From Pseudacidovorax sp. RU35E (GTDB lineage Bacteria > Pseudomonadota > Gammaproteobacteria > Burkholderiales > Burkholderiaceae_C), in assembly GCF_900156165.1 (NCBI RefSeq), contig NZ_FTMY01000001.1, positions 310,001 to 374,000 of the forward strand: DNA of 64,000 nt, read 5' to 3'. The notes below the pieces were generated by a model, which was not told where the DNA came from, searched no databases, and worked only from the letters and a program-made list of their open reading frames with translations. Every line of letters begins with the position of its first letter. The stretch's first letter is position 1. Below are positions 36,784 through 45,738 of this stretch, piece after piece. The position numbers and the translations under genes were made by a program.

Positions 36784-37902
36784 ATGTTTGCCCAAAAAAA
36801 ACATCGCTCGTTTGGAAATATCTCTCAAGTTTGCGTGGTAGGAATGTTTCCCCCGCCACTGAACGGGATGTCAGCCGTAACGTCAATGATTCATTCTTTG
36901 TTGGTTGCATACGGATCAGAGAATGTGGAAACTATTGACTGTTCCCCTAAAGTCTACCGACTGAGAACACCGGTCGCTCGCGCGCGAAAATTCATTAGAA
37001 TAATAGGTTTGCTATATAAATTTCATCTCTGGTGTATTAGCCGGGAAGGTGGAAAAATATATCTTTCTGTTTCTGGTCGTCTTGGGCAGATTTACGACCT
37101 CTTATTCGTATGCATTGCTAGGTTTCACGGAAAAAATGTATATCTCCATCATCATGGCTACCTATATATTGAAAGAAAAAATTTTCTAGCTAGCATTTTA
37201 TTCAAGGTTGCCGGAAAAAGCGCTATTCACATAGCAGCTTGCGAAAAAATGGCGCTTGAACTAGCCAACATGTATTCAATAATTTCGAACACCAGAGTGA
37301 TATCAGGTGTAATTTGCTTGCCGGAGGTTGAGAAAGTACCGTCGGTACGAGCGAAGCTCAGGACGGTGGGTTTCCTAAGCAATATTTCTGCGGAAAAGGG
37401 GATATTTGAGTTCATAGATTCGGCCATTGTTTTGTCCAAGGTATTCCCGGAGTTAAATTTTATCATTGCTGGTCAATTTCAAGACGCTTCTTCAGAGCGG
37501 GCAGTTACAAATTTCATCCAGCAAGTGAAATCAGCACATTATGTGGGCCCTGTTTACGGTAACGACAAGACAGGCATGCTCGACTCCATAGACTGCTTGC
37601 TTTTCCCTACCCATACTGAATCAGAAGGCCTCGTCATTCATGAGGCACACAGCAGATGCGTTCCCGTTATAGCAAGATCCACAGGATGTATTGCGTCATT
37701 TAACGAAAAGGGTTTGAATTTGACTGCATCCGATGCAACAGACTTTGTCGAGCAAGCCGTCGCTATCATTTCTAAATGGATTAGCGTAAGTGAAGATTTC
37801 TTAAAGCTATCGGCTAAGGTATATCATAACCATTTAGAATTTCGTAAGAAAAACGATAAGGCCGTCAGAGAAATTGTTAAAGAAATTGCAATCGAGCGAT
37901 GA
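36784..37902 (+). CDS. Glycosyltransferase family 4
   Basis: A 372-aa GT-B enzyme. N-terminal MFPPPLNGMSAVTSMIHSLL (near residue 22) is the acceptor-side glycine loop. The C-terminal half has VGFLSNISAEKGIFEFIDSA near 198 and the donor-site block LLFPTHTESEGLVIHEAHS near 278, with the E-x7-E pattern. ATG at 36784 is used; a TTG at 36778, 11 nt after a GGA, is also possible. The acceptor and donor sugars are unknown. Confidence 0.88.
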   Translation: MFAQKKHRSFGNISQVCVVGMFPPPLNGMSAVTSMIHSLLVAYGSENVETIDCSPKVYRLRTPVARARKFIRIIGLLYKFHLWCISREGGKIYLSVSGRLGQIYDLLFVCIARFHGKNVYLHHHGYLYIERKNFLASILFKVAGKSAIHIAACEKMALELANMYSIISNTRVISGVICLPEVEKVPSVRAKLRTVGFLSNISAEKGIFEFIDSAIVLSKVFPELNFIIAGQFQDASSERAVTNFIQQVKSAHYVGPVYGNDKTGMLDSIDCLLFPTHTESEGLVIHEAHSRCVPVIARSTGCIASFNEKGLNLTASDATDFVEQAVAIISKWISVSEDFLKLSAKVYHNHLEFRKKNDKAVREIVKEIAIER

Positions 37903-37950
37903 AGTTCCTAAAGCAATATTGATTAAATCGTCGCTGCTCATTATTTTATC

Positions 37951-39159
37951 ATGATCCTATTTTTGTCGCCATTTTTCGCGCCTGAACCAATTTCTACCGG
38001 AAAATATAATGCTTCTTTAGTAGAAGGCTTAGTCTTAGCGGGTGAAAAGGTCACAGTGGTATGCGGGTATCCAACTTATCCAGATTGGCGGCCACGTAAA
38101 TGCAACGATGGTGATACTACGTATTCTGTCGTTCGTGGCGGTCTCGCAGTAAGATATCCAAAGTCTCCAATATTGCGCCGAATTATTTTGGAGAGTTGGT
38201 TTTTCATTTTTATCGCAATAACTATTTTAAAATTTAAGAAAAATGTTGATCGAGTGATTTGCGTTTTACCTCCCAGTCTTTATATACTGCCAATTTTATG
38301 GAAATTCTCAAAAAAAATTCCTGTCATTGGTGTGGTTCATGATCTTCAAGGTATACATGCTGAAGCCAGCCCCTCAGGTTTTAGGCGGTTTGTCGCCACG
38401 ACGGTAAAGGTCGTCGAGAGGGCTTTGTTTCGCCGATTGGATAAGCTCATATTCCTTTCTGAGTCAATGAGAAATGTCGCTATTAAAGAATATGGCGTTG
38501 ACGGAGATAAAGCAGAAGTATGCTACCCCTTTGTAACAATGTCAAATTGTAAGGGGGAATCGAATTTTTTTGAAGATTACTCAAATGGCGATGAAAATGT
38601 TGCTCATGTTGTTTATTCGGGCGCATTGGGTGAAAAGCAGAATCCGGCGCAATTGTTTTCTTTCTTTCTGAATTTGGCAGAAAACGATGAAGGCATCCAT
38701 TGTCATATTTTTTCTTCTGGGCCCGAGATTGAAAAGATGAAAATTGCCTTAGATCTCAAAGGTGGTTCCTCCAGGATGCATTTGCACGATCTTGTTGCCG
38801 AGGATAAATTGCAGAGCCTATATCTGTCATCAACGATCCAAATAATACCTCAGAGAGTTGGCACTGGTGATGGTTCTCTCCCGTCTAAGCTACCTAATTT
38901 AATTGCTGCAAAATGCCGAATTTTGGCCATATGCGATGATGATTCAGAGTTGGCTACCTTGGTCGGTAAATATAATCATGGGCATGTCTGTTCCGGTTGG
39001 CAATTGCAGATGTTTTCTGCAAAGGTTTATGAAGTTTTAAAATTGAGAAATTGTGATCTAGCACCGTCCGCTAGTGTTGGTGAACAGGCCCGTAGTTCGG
39101 ATGCTGAGGGAGTTCAGTACATTTTTTCTAGACAGCGTACGATAGACGCCCTACTGTAA
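37951..39159 (+). CDS. Glycosyltransferase family 4, WcaI-like
   Basis: A 402-aa GT-B enzyme. The N-terminus LFLSPFFAPEPISTGKYN, then VVCGYPTYPDWRPRKC near residue 36, matches the WcaI/WbuB-like pattern. A mid-region helix (ESWFFIFIAITILKF, about 81-95) may sit on the membrane. The C-terminal half has VYSGALGEKQNPAQL near 227 and RVGTGDGSLPSKLPNLIA near 306. WcaI in colanic acid synthesis is thought to transfer fucose, which would suit gmd/fcl in this locus; that is inference. An insertion-sequence pile starts 196 bp downstream. Confidence 0.87.
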   Translation: MILFLSPFFAPEPISTGKYNASLVEGLVLAGEKVTVVCGYPTYPDWRPRKCNDGDTTYSVVRGGLAVRYPKSPILRRIILESWFFIFIAITILKFKKNVDRVICVLPPSLYILPILWKFSKKIPVIGVVHDLQGIHAEASPSGFRRFVATTVKVVERALFRRLDKLIFLSESMRNVAIKEYGVDGDKAEVCYPFVTMSNCKGESNFFEDYSNGDENVAHVVYSGALGEKQNPAQLFSFFLNLAENDEGIHCHIFSSGPEIEKMKIALDLKGGSSRMHLHDLVAEDKLQSLYLSSTIQIIPQRVGTGDGSLPSKLPNLIAAKCRILAICDDDSELATLVGKYNHGHVCSGWQLQMFSAKVYEVLKLRNCDLAPSASVGEQARSSDAEGVQYIFSRQRTIDALL

Positions 39160-39355
39160 TGAGGTTAAAAAATTTGGCGTACAAGCTCGCGTAAGAAATA
39201 GTTAAAGATAGCTGCGAGTGAGTTGCCGTTGAAGTTGTAGGCTTCGGCGGATTTAACCTGAAGTGCGATAGCTGCGAGAAACTACAGCCAACATGTTCCG
39301 AGCATGTCGACCAAGAGATATCACAAACTGCAGTCTGAGGATCGCATGATGCTAG
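39160..39355. other. Intergenic stretch between the last glycosyltransferase and the IS pile
   Basis: A 196-bp A+T-rich to mixed sequence with no supportable gene or terminator. Two GATAGCTGCGAG copies (about 39207-39218 and 39270-39281) form a short direct repeat. It ends at a CTAG tetranucleotide where the first insertion-sequence remnant begins. Confidence 0.5.
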
Positions 39356-40073
39356 CAATTCGGCCCTGCAAAACCCCTCCCTCCCGCAAGAATGCCGGCC
39401 TTCTTGCGCGTTACGGTGCACCGAATCCCCAGGAATCGTTGTACAGGCAGCTGATTTCTAAGCGGTTTGCATGGCTGAGCGTAGCGACACGCCCGACTTC
39501 TTTCGCCCCCGTCTGGCCGAAATGATCAACCTTCGCATCCGCTGGCGGTGCTGGTGAGCCGGCTGCCCTGGGCGCAGATCGAAGCGGCTCTGGCGCCTTA
39601 CTTCGCACGTCGCGCACGCGCCGGCCGGCTGCTCGAATAAGACGATCTCTTCGGCCCTCACTGCAGCTTGCCGGCGCCGGTGTCGCCGCGGCAGGGCGCC
39701 CGCGCCTTCCCATCCGCCTGATGGCCAGCCTGTTGTACCTGAAGCATGCCTACACGCTCAGCGACGAGGAACTGGTCGAGCGATGGGCCGAGAACGTGCA
39801 ATGGCAGTTCTTCAGCGGCATGACCTACTACGAGCCGCGCCCGCCCTGCAATGCCACGCAGATCGGACGCTTTCGCGCCGCCATCGGCGAGGCCGGCAGG
39901 AGTTCCTCAAGGCCACCATCGACACGGCCGTGTCCGCCAAGGCGATCGGTCCCGCCGAGTTCGAGTGGGTGATCGTGGACATCACGGTGCAGGAGAAGGC
40001 CATCGCGCACCCGGTGGATTCGCGCCTGTTGGAGATCGCGCGCCACAAGGTGGTGGCCGCAGCCCGGCGTGCG
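39356..40073 (+). mobile_element. IS5-like element remnant, left copy (element C-left)
   Basis: The 5' part of an IS5-like element. The left terminal repeat is CGGCCCTGCAAAACC (from 39361), the complement of the end of the right copy at 48180-48194. The element is cut off at 40073, inside its transposase gene. A CTAG tetranucleotide lies at 39352-39355 on this side and at 48196-48199 on the far side. The exact outer boundary is uncertain by a few bases. Confidence 0.75.
39471..40073 (+). pseudogene. IS5-like transposase, broken (left copy)
   Basis: The N-terminal half of an IS5/DUF772-type transposase. It begins MAERSDTPDFFRPRLAEMIN and later reads SLLYLKHAYTLSDEELVERW. Compared with the inverted copy at 47168-48083 it has lost 1 nt near 39529, has a TAA stop (gaataagac) near 39637, and has lost 4 nt near 39898. 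It ends abruptly after HKVVAAARRA. It cannot encode a working enzyme. Confidence 0.9.
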
Positions 40074-40081
40074 TGTATTGA
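40074..40081 (+). other. 8-bp remnant matching the IS3-family left end
   Basis: The 8 bases TGTATTGA between the broken IS5-like gene and the next element are identical to the first 8 bases of the IS3-family element at 45711. They could be what is left after a deletion that stopped exactly at the end of the adjacent element. An 8-base match by chance is possible. Confidence 0.35.
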
Positions 40082-40289
40082 GTCTGCCTTGAACAATCCC
40101 GTTCTCAGCCGCAGGCAGGTCGGTTGTTGAGCGAATGGGCGATCAGCGCGGCGATGACCTTCTGCACCGAAAGCCCGATGCGGGCGCAATAAAGCCGCAG
40201 GGCGGCCAGGATCAGGCGCAGGTTGTGCCCGGCGCCGCACATCACCGCGTGCAGCGCATCTCCCAGCGCGCCCTTGAGCGGGTTGCGAG

Positions 40290-40294
40290 CCAGG
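40290..40294 (+). repeat. CCAGG target duplication of the IS21-family element (left; right copy 44398-44402)
   Basis: CCAGG immediately precedes TGCGTATTTCGG at 40295 and immediately follows CCGAAATACGCA at 44397. It occurs once when the element is removed, restoring the element B reading frame. Confidence 0.85.
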
Positions 40295-40360
40295 TGCGTA
40301 TTTCGGCGATCGTGACCGCTGATTTCGGGATCGTGACCGGCGCGAGGCTGTAGAGGCGGG
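40295..40360. repeat. Subterminal repeats of the IS21 left end
   Basis: Two direct copies of the core TTTCGG-G/C-ATCGTGACCG appear at about 40301-40317 and 40322-40338. The right end (about 44328-44397) has three complementary copies. These are probable transposase-binding sites. Confidence 0.7.
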
Positions 40361-40968
40361 TTGCGCGGGGTCAGTGTAGTTTTGGGGCTTACTGGGTCTG
40401 TTCGGGGCCTCCCTTGTCGTTGGGCTGAGCGCTGCCCGCAGCGCGGCGCAGCGAGTCGCCCCTGAGGCTGAGGCGGTGCTCCTTGGCCAGCAGTCGGTCC
40501 AGGATGGCATCGGCCATGGTCGGGTCGCCCAGCCAGGCATGCCAGTGCTCCACCGGCAATTGCGTGGTCAGGATCGTGGCGCGAGCGGCGGTGCCGGCAC
40601 GGTCGTCAATGACCTCCAGCAGGTCGGCCCGGCTTGCCGGCTCCAGCGGGGCCAGGGCCCAGTCATCGAGCACCAGCACCTCGGTGCGCGCCAGATTCGC
40701 CAGCCACGCCGCAAAGCCACCCTTGCCGTGCAGGATGCGCAGTTCCTCGGCCAGGCGCGGCACCCGCAGGTACAGCGCCGAGTGCCCCCGCCGGCAGGCC
40801 TGCTGCGCCAGCGCGCACGCCAGCCAGCTCTTGCCCGAGCCCGTCGGGCCAATGATGGACACCGTCATGCCCTGCTCGACCCAGCGCGACAGCGCCAGCT
40901 GCGTGAAGGCGTTGCGCTCCAGGCCCCGGCCGGTGCCAGCCTGAACGTCCTCGATGCAGGCTTGCGGG

Positions 40969-40974
40969 TACTTC
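40969..40974 (+). repeat. TACTTC target duplication of element A (left; right copy 42473-42478)
   Basis: TACTTC lies directly outside both terminal repeats of element A. One copy completes the istB codons for Lys-Tyr. Confidence 0.85.
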
Positions 40975-42472
40975 GTCCGCCCTGAACAACTCGCAAGTCC
41001 CTGATGAACCTGTAGATTCCTTACTTTCGCTGGTGCGCAATTTGCAAGGTAATAGGGTGTAGAGCGCCATTTCCCTGCAATTTCTGACGAGGTTTGTGCA
41101 TGAGACCCAAGCCAGCAGCGCCCGAGAGCGAAGACCTGTTCCGCTCTCGCCTGGACCAGCAGATCAACATGCGCCACGCGCTCGTGCGCCTGGCCGGCCT
41201 GATCGACTGGGCCGAGATCGAGCGCACCTTCACCGAGCCTTTCACGTCCGCGCGAGGGCGGCCGGCCCTGGCGCCGCGCCTGATCGCGGGCTTGCTCTAC
41301 CTGCAGCACACCTTTGATGCCTCCGATGAAGCTGTGGTCAGCACCTGGGTCGAGAATCCGTATTGGCAGTACTTCTGCGGCGAGGTGTTCCTGCAGACCG
41401 AAGCGCCCATCGATCCGAGCAGCCTCACGCGCTGGAGGAAGCGCATCGGCGAGCAAGGCGTGGAGACCCTGTTGATGGCAACCATCGAAGCAGCCCGGCG
41501 CGGTGGCGTCGTAAAGGCGTCCAGTGTGGATCGAGTCATCGTCGACACCACTGTCATGCCCAAGGCGATCGCGCACCCCACCGACAGCGCTCTGCTGGAG
41601 AAGAGCCGGCAGCACTTGGTGAAGGTGGCCGAAGAACATGGCCTGAGCCTGCGCCAGAACTACAACCGCATCGCACCACGACTGGCCACCCAGATCGGAC
41701 GCTACGCCCATGCCAAGCAATTCAAGCGCATGCGCCGTACGGGTCGTACCCTGCGCTCGCGTGTCGGCCGGGTGCAGCGCGAGGTGGCGCGTCGGCTCGG
41801 TGAATTGCCCGAGAAGGCGCAGGCCAAGGTGAAGGACCTGCTGGCTCGCACCGGCCGCATCCTCACGCAGCGCACCAAAGACAAGAACAAGCTCTACGCC
41901 TTGCACGCCCCCGAGGTCGAATGCATCTCCAAAGGCAAGGCCCGAACGCCCTACGAGTTCGGTGTGAAGGTGAGCATCGCGACGACCTTGAAGGAGGGGC
42001 TGGTCGTTGGAATGCGCAGCATGCCGGGCAATCCATACGACGGTCACACGCTGGCCGAGACACTGGAGCAGGTGAGCATCCTGGCCGAGCGCAAGCCGAT
42101 CATCGCCATCGTGGACAAGGGCTATCAGGGCGTGGAGATCGAAGGAGTCCGGATCCTGCGCTCGGGCCAGAAGCGAGGTGTCACACGGACCTTGAAGGCA
42201 ATGATCCATCGGCGCAGTGCCATCGAACCGGCGATCGGTCACATGAAGACGGATGGGCGCTTGGGCCGAAACCCGCTCAAGGGAGCGCTTGGCGATGCGC
42301 TGCACGCGGTGATGTGCGGCGCCGGGCACAACCTGCGCCTGATCCTGGCCGCGCTGCGGCTTTATTGCGCCCGCATCGGGCTTTCGGTGCAGAAGGTCAT
42401 CGCTGCGCTGATTGCCCATTCGCTCAACAACCGACCTGCCTGCGGCTGAGAACGGGATTGTTCAGGGCGGAC
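40975..42472 (+). mobile_element. IS5-like element A, apparently intact
   Basis: A 1498-bp element with 15-bp perfect inverted ends GTCCGCCCTGAACAA / TTGTTCAGGGCGGAC, a 6-bp TACTTC duplication and one full transposase gene. It is inserted in istB of the IS21 element. Intact ends, an intact gene and a perfect duplication make it the youngest visible insertion in the stack together with the IS3-family element. Confidence 0.92.
41100..42449 (+). CDS. IS5-family transposase (element A)
   Basis: A 449-aa DDE transposase with an N-terminal DUF772 domain (LRS-rich region through SSLTRWRKRIGEQG, about residues 10-120). DDE residues lie in RVIVDTTVMPKAIAHPTDSA near 141, AIVDKGYQGVEIEG near 335, and the RRSAIEPAIGHMKTDGRLGR block near 363 with the glutamate. 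ATG at 41100 follows an ACGAGG ribosome-binding site; an upstream TTG in frame adds 2 residues. Full length and unbroken, so probably active. Confidence 0.92.
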   Translation: MRPKPAAPESEDLFRSRLDQQINMRHALVRLAGLIDWAEIERTFTEPFTSARGRPALAPRLIAGLLYLQHTFDASDEAVVSTWVENPYWQYFCGEVFLQTEAPIDPSSLTRWRKRIGEQGVETLLMATIEAARRGGVVKASSVDRVIVDTTVMPKAIAHPTDSALLEKSRQHLVKVAEEHGLSLRQNYNRIAPRLATQIGRYAHAKQFKRMRRTGRTLRSRVGRVQREVARRLGELPEKAQAKVKDLLARTGRILTQRTKDKNKLYALHAPEVECISKGKARTPYEFGVKVSIATTLKEGLVVGMRSMPGNPYDGHTLAETLEQVSILAERKPIIAIVDKGYQGVEIEGVRILRSGQKRGVTRTLKAMIHRRSAIEPAIGHMKTDGRLGRNPLKGALGDALHAVMCGAGHNLRLILAALRLYCARIGLSVQKVIAALIAHSLNNRPACG

Positions 42473-42688
42473 TACTTCAGTCGGGCGCGTTTGAGCAGGG
42501 CCGCCAGGCGCTTGTCGTGGCGGTGATGCAGCTCCCGGTCCACCAGCAGCGCCAGGCGCTCCTCGAAGCCCAGGCCCGCGCAGGCGCTGTTGGTGAGCTG
42601 CTCCTGCAGACCTGCGGCCATGCCGGCCAGGCGCAGTTCGCTCAGGCGTTGCAGCGTGTCGTTGATCAACATGTCGACCGCCCCCTGC

Positions 42689-44230
42689 TCAGTGGTAGTA
42701 GCCGGGGCCACGGACGTTGTCGTGGGCGGGGCTGACCCAGGCGGCGTCTGCTGGTGCGTCAGTGCCGGCGCTGGACACCCGGTCCGTCCCGCGCGCCAGG
42801 ATGTCGCGCACGTGGCGGTAGTAGACAGCGTCGATCTCGATGGCCTTGGCGCACGCGGCCTCCAGACGCGTCGGACCGTAGCGCTTGGCCAGGCTCAGCA
42901 GCCCCAGGCAGCCGCGGTAGCCGTGCTCGGGGTGGCGGTGGCGCTCGAGCATCGTGGTCACGAAGCGGCCAGTGCTCGCGCCGATGCTGGCGCCCCAGTG
43001 GATCAGCCGCTGAGGCGTCCAGTCCTTGTGGGCGCGGTGGGCCGCGGGCATGTGGTCGTCGCGCGTGGTGAAGCCGCCGCGCCGGTCGCTGCGGGCATGC
43101 ACGGCCACGCGCTCGCCGCGATGCATCAGCTCGACCAGGGCATCGCCGATGCGGGCCTCCAGCTTCGTGCCCACCAGCGCGTGCGGCACGCTGTAGCGAT
43201 GGCCCTCGACCTCGACGTGGTAGTCGATGTGCACCGTCACCGCCTTCCAGCGCGCCCAGGTCCATGGCTGCGTGGGCAGCGGCCGCAGCGCCGGGGCGTC
43301 GATGGCGGCGAACAGGCTCGCGCGCGTGGCGTCGAGCTTCTGCATGCGACGGCCGTTGAGCAGCGCCAGCAACTCGCTGACGGCCAGGTCGGCGGCCCGC
43401 ACGTCTGCCAGGCGCTGGTGGCGCAGCCGCGCCAGGATCCAGCGCTCGACCACCTGCACGGCCGATTCCACCTTGGCCTTGTCCTGCGGACTGTAGGGGC
43501 GTGCCGGCAGGATCGACACGTCGTGGTGGCGCGCGAAGTCCAGCACGGTGTCGTTGGCGCGCGGCTCGTAGCGGTCGGGCTCGGCGATCAGCGCACGGGC
43601 GTTGTCGGGCACGATCATCTGCGGCACGCCGCCAATGAAGCGTAGCGCCCGGCCGATGGCGCCCAGCCACGAGCGCATCGACTGGTCCGCCGTCACGCAG
43701 GCGAAGGTATAGCTGGACGCCCCCAGGGCCGCCACGAACACCTGGCCGCGAGCGCCGTCGGCCAGTGCCAGGGTGGGCCCCGCGTAGTCCACGAACAGCT
43801 TCTCGCCGGCGCGGTGCTGCTGGCGCATGGAGCGCTTGAGCGTCCTGGCGTAGCGCTTGTAGTGCTCGCAGAACTGGGTGAAGCCCCAGGTGCGCTCGCC
43901 GGGGTGGGCGGCGCGGTATTCCTCCCACAGCAGCGTCAGCGTCACGCCCTTGCGGCGCAGTTCGACGTGCACGCGGGCGAAGTCGGGCTGGGCCACGCGG
44001 CGCTGCTCGGCCGAGGTGCCGAACAACCGCCGTTCCAGCTCGGCCTGGCCCAGCGGCTCGACGGCCTCCCAGCGGTTCAGGCCCGCAGCGCCGGCCAGCG
44101 CCACGTACTTCGTCACCACGCCCTTGGAGACCGACAGGCTCCGGGCGATTGCTTCATGCGACAGGCCGCCGTGCAGCTTCAGTCGCAATACATCCTTGAT
44201 CATGCGTATGTCCATCGTTGGCGGTGCCAT
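42689..44230 (-). CDS. istA: IS21-family transposase IstA
   Basis: A 513-aa transposase. An N-terminal helix-turn-helix (MIKDVLRLKLHGGLSHEAIA with SLSVSKGVVTKYV) is followed by the integrase core. D-D-E residues lie in KLFVDYAGPTLAL near 143, MIVPDNARALI near 208 and SPQDKAKVESAV near 244. A C-terminal beta-barrel and tail follow. Unbroken. Its 3' end overlaps the istB start by 23 nt. ATG at 44230 is used; MDIRMIKD at 44215 is an alternative start. Confidence 0.92.
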   Translation of the reverse strand: MAPPTMDIRMIKDVLRLKLHGGLSHEAIARSLSVSKGVVTKYVALAGAAGLNRWEAVEPLGQAELERRLFGTSAEQRRVAQPDFARVHVELRRKGVTLTLLWEEYRAAHPGERTWGFTQFCEHYKRYARTLKRSMRQQHRAGEKLFVDYAGPTLALADGARGQVFVAALGASSYTFACVTADQSMRSWLGAIGRALRFIGGVPQMIVPDNARALIAEPDRYEPRANDTVLDFARHHDVSILPARPYSPQDKAKVESAVQVVERWILARLRHQRLADVRAADLAVSELLALLNGRRMQKLDATRASLFAAIDAPALRPLPTQPWTWARWKAVTVHIDYHVEVEGHRYSVPHALVGTKLEARIGDALVELMHRGERVAVHARSDRRGGFTTRDDHMPAAHRAHKDWTPQRLIHWGASIGASTGRFVTTMLERHRHPEHGYRGCLGLLSLAKRYGPTRLEAACAKAIEIDAVYYRHVRDILARGTDRVSSAGTDAPADAAWVSPAHDNVRGPGYYH

Positions 44231-45738
44231 CGGCGCTCCGGCTAAAGGCCGGCAGCCTATGGCCCCGCGGGTCAGTCATACGCAACCCTTTCATTCCCTT
44301 CAGACCTCGCCGGTCACGGCACCGGTCCACTCGGTCACGATCCCGAAATCGCCGGTCACGATCCCGGAACGGGCGGTCACGATCGCCGAAATACGCACCA
44401 GGCGCCCGTCCATCTTCATGTGCCCGATGGCCGGCTCGATGGCGCTTCTTCGCTTGATCATGGCCTTGAGGGTTTTGCTCAGGCCCCGCCTCTGGCCGAG
44501 CGCAGGATGCGCACGCCCTCGATCTGCATGCCCTGATAGCCCTTGTCCACAATCGCGGTCGCCGGCGGCCTGTCCGTGCCGGTCAGGATGCCCACCTGCT
44601 CCAGCGTCTCGGCCAGCGTATGGCCGTCGTACGGATTGCCCGGCATGGAGCGCATGCCCACCACCAAGCCCTCTTTCAACGTGGTGGCGATGCTCACCTT
44701 CACGCCGAACTCGTAAGGGGTTCGGGCTTTGCCCTTGCTGATGCACTCCACTTCGGGGGCGTGCAGGGCGTACAGCTTGTTCTTGTCCTTCGTGCGCTGG
44801 GTCAGGATGCGACCGGTGCGCTGCAGCAGATCCTGAACCCGGGCTCTGGCTGCCTCTGGCAACTCGTGCAGTTGGCGCTGCACCTCGCGATGCACGCGGC
44901 CCACGCGGGTGCGCAGCGTGCGCACGGCCTTTCTCATGCGCTTGAACTGCTTGGCGTGCGCGTAGCGCCCAATCTGCGCGGCCAGGCGCGGCGCCACGCG
45001 CTTGTAGTTCTGGCGCAGCCGCAGGCCGTTGTCCTCGGCGGCCCTGACCAGGTGCTGGCGGCTCCTGTCGAGCAGCCGGCTGTCGGTGGGATGGGCAATG
45101 GCCTTGGGCATCACCGTGGTGTCCACGATGACCTGCTGCACGCTGGCCTTCTGGATCACGCCACCACGCCGGGCGGCGTCGATGCTGGCGGCCAGCAACG
45201 CTTCCACACCTTCTTCTCCGACATGCTGGCGCCAGCGCGTGAGGCTGGACGGATCGATGGGCGCCTCGGTCTGCAGGTAGGTCTCGCCACAGAAGAACTG
45301 CCAGTACGGGTTTTCGATCCAGGTGTTGACCACGGCTTCGTCGGAAGCATCGAAGGTGTGCTGCAGGTACAGCAGCCCGGCGACCAGGCGCGCCGACAAA
45401 GCGGGACGGCCGCGCCCGGAGGTGAACGAGATCGCGAACGTGCGCTCGATCTCGGCCCAGTCGATCAGTGCCGCCAGCTTGACCAGCGCGTGCTTCATGT
45501 TGATCTGCTCGTCCAGCCTTGGACGGAACAGCTCGGCCGTTTGCGGCTGCGAAGGCTTCGGGCCCATCGGAAATCCTCGGTGGAAATTGCAAGAAAACAG
45601 GTTCTGCTGAGCCTATACCTTGCAAATCCCGCGCCCACCCAGCCGCAAAACTTCGCGCAAGATCAACGGCTTACGGGTTGTTCAGGGCGGACTAACGATG
45701 CCTGCAGCAGTGTATTGACCCAGCGAAACCTGCTCAGG

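Larger units (their letters stand above)
40389..42711 (-). pseudogene. istB: IstB-like ATPase gene, disrupted by element A
   Basis: The helper ATPase of the IS21 element. The N-terminal part (42479-42711) reads MLINDTLQRLSELRLAGMAA and ends RARLK. The C-terminal part (40389-40974) resumes YPQACIEDVQAGTGRGLERN, with Walker A IIGPTGSGKSWLACALAQQA and Walker B VLVLDDWAL. Removing element A and one TACTTC copy restores an uninterrupted frame of about 270 codons across RARLK-YPQAC. IS21 transposition needs both proteins, so this copy should be immobile. Confidence 0.92.
40295..44397 (-). mobile_element. IS21-family insertion sequence, itself interrupted by element A
   Basis: Terminal inverted repeats TGCGTATTTCGGCGATCGTG (40295 on) and the complement at 44378-44397 define it. 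It is flanked by a 5-bp CCAGG duplication. Each end carries extra subterminal copies of a TTTCGGGATCGTGACCGGC-like motif, a known feature of IS21 family ends. It carries istA and istB on the minus strand. Without the nested 1.5-kb element its length is close to 2.6 kb, as expected for the family. Confidence 0.9.
40105..45567 (-). pseudogene. Transposase of IS5-like element B, split and frameshifted
   Basis: A transposase of about 450 aa beginning MGPKPSQPQTAELFRPRLDE at 45567. It has the DDE pattern VIVDTTVMPKAIAHPTDSR and AIVDKGYQGMQIEG. A 1-nt loss near 44496 (RILRSARGGA then stop, where element A has RILRSGQKRG) breaks the frame. The last 60 or so codons then lie on the far side of the IS21 element, at 40105-40294. 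Two independent lesions make it inactive. Confidence 0.88.
40082..45692 (-). mobile_element. IS5-like element B, split by an IS21-family element
   Basis: The ends are GTCTGCCTTGAACAA (40082-40096) and its near-complement TTGTTCAGGGCGGAC (45678-45692). The element reads continuously only if the IS21 insertion (40295-44397 plus one CCAGG copy) is removed: codons for MDGRL at 44403 onward then join RNPLKG near 40285. No target duplication is seen at the outer ends (TATTGA versus TAACGA), so its original flanks were rearranged. It is related to, but distinct from, element A. Confidence 0.85.
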
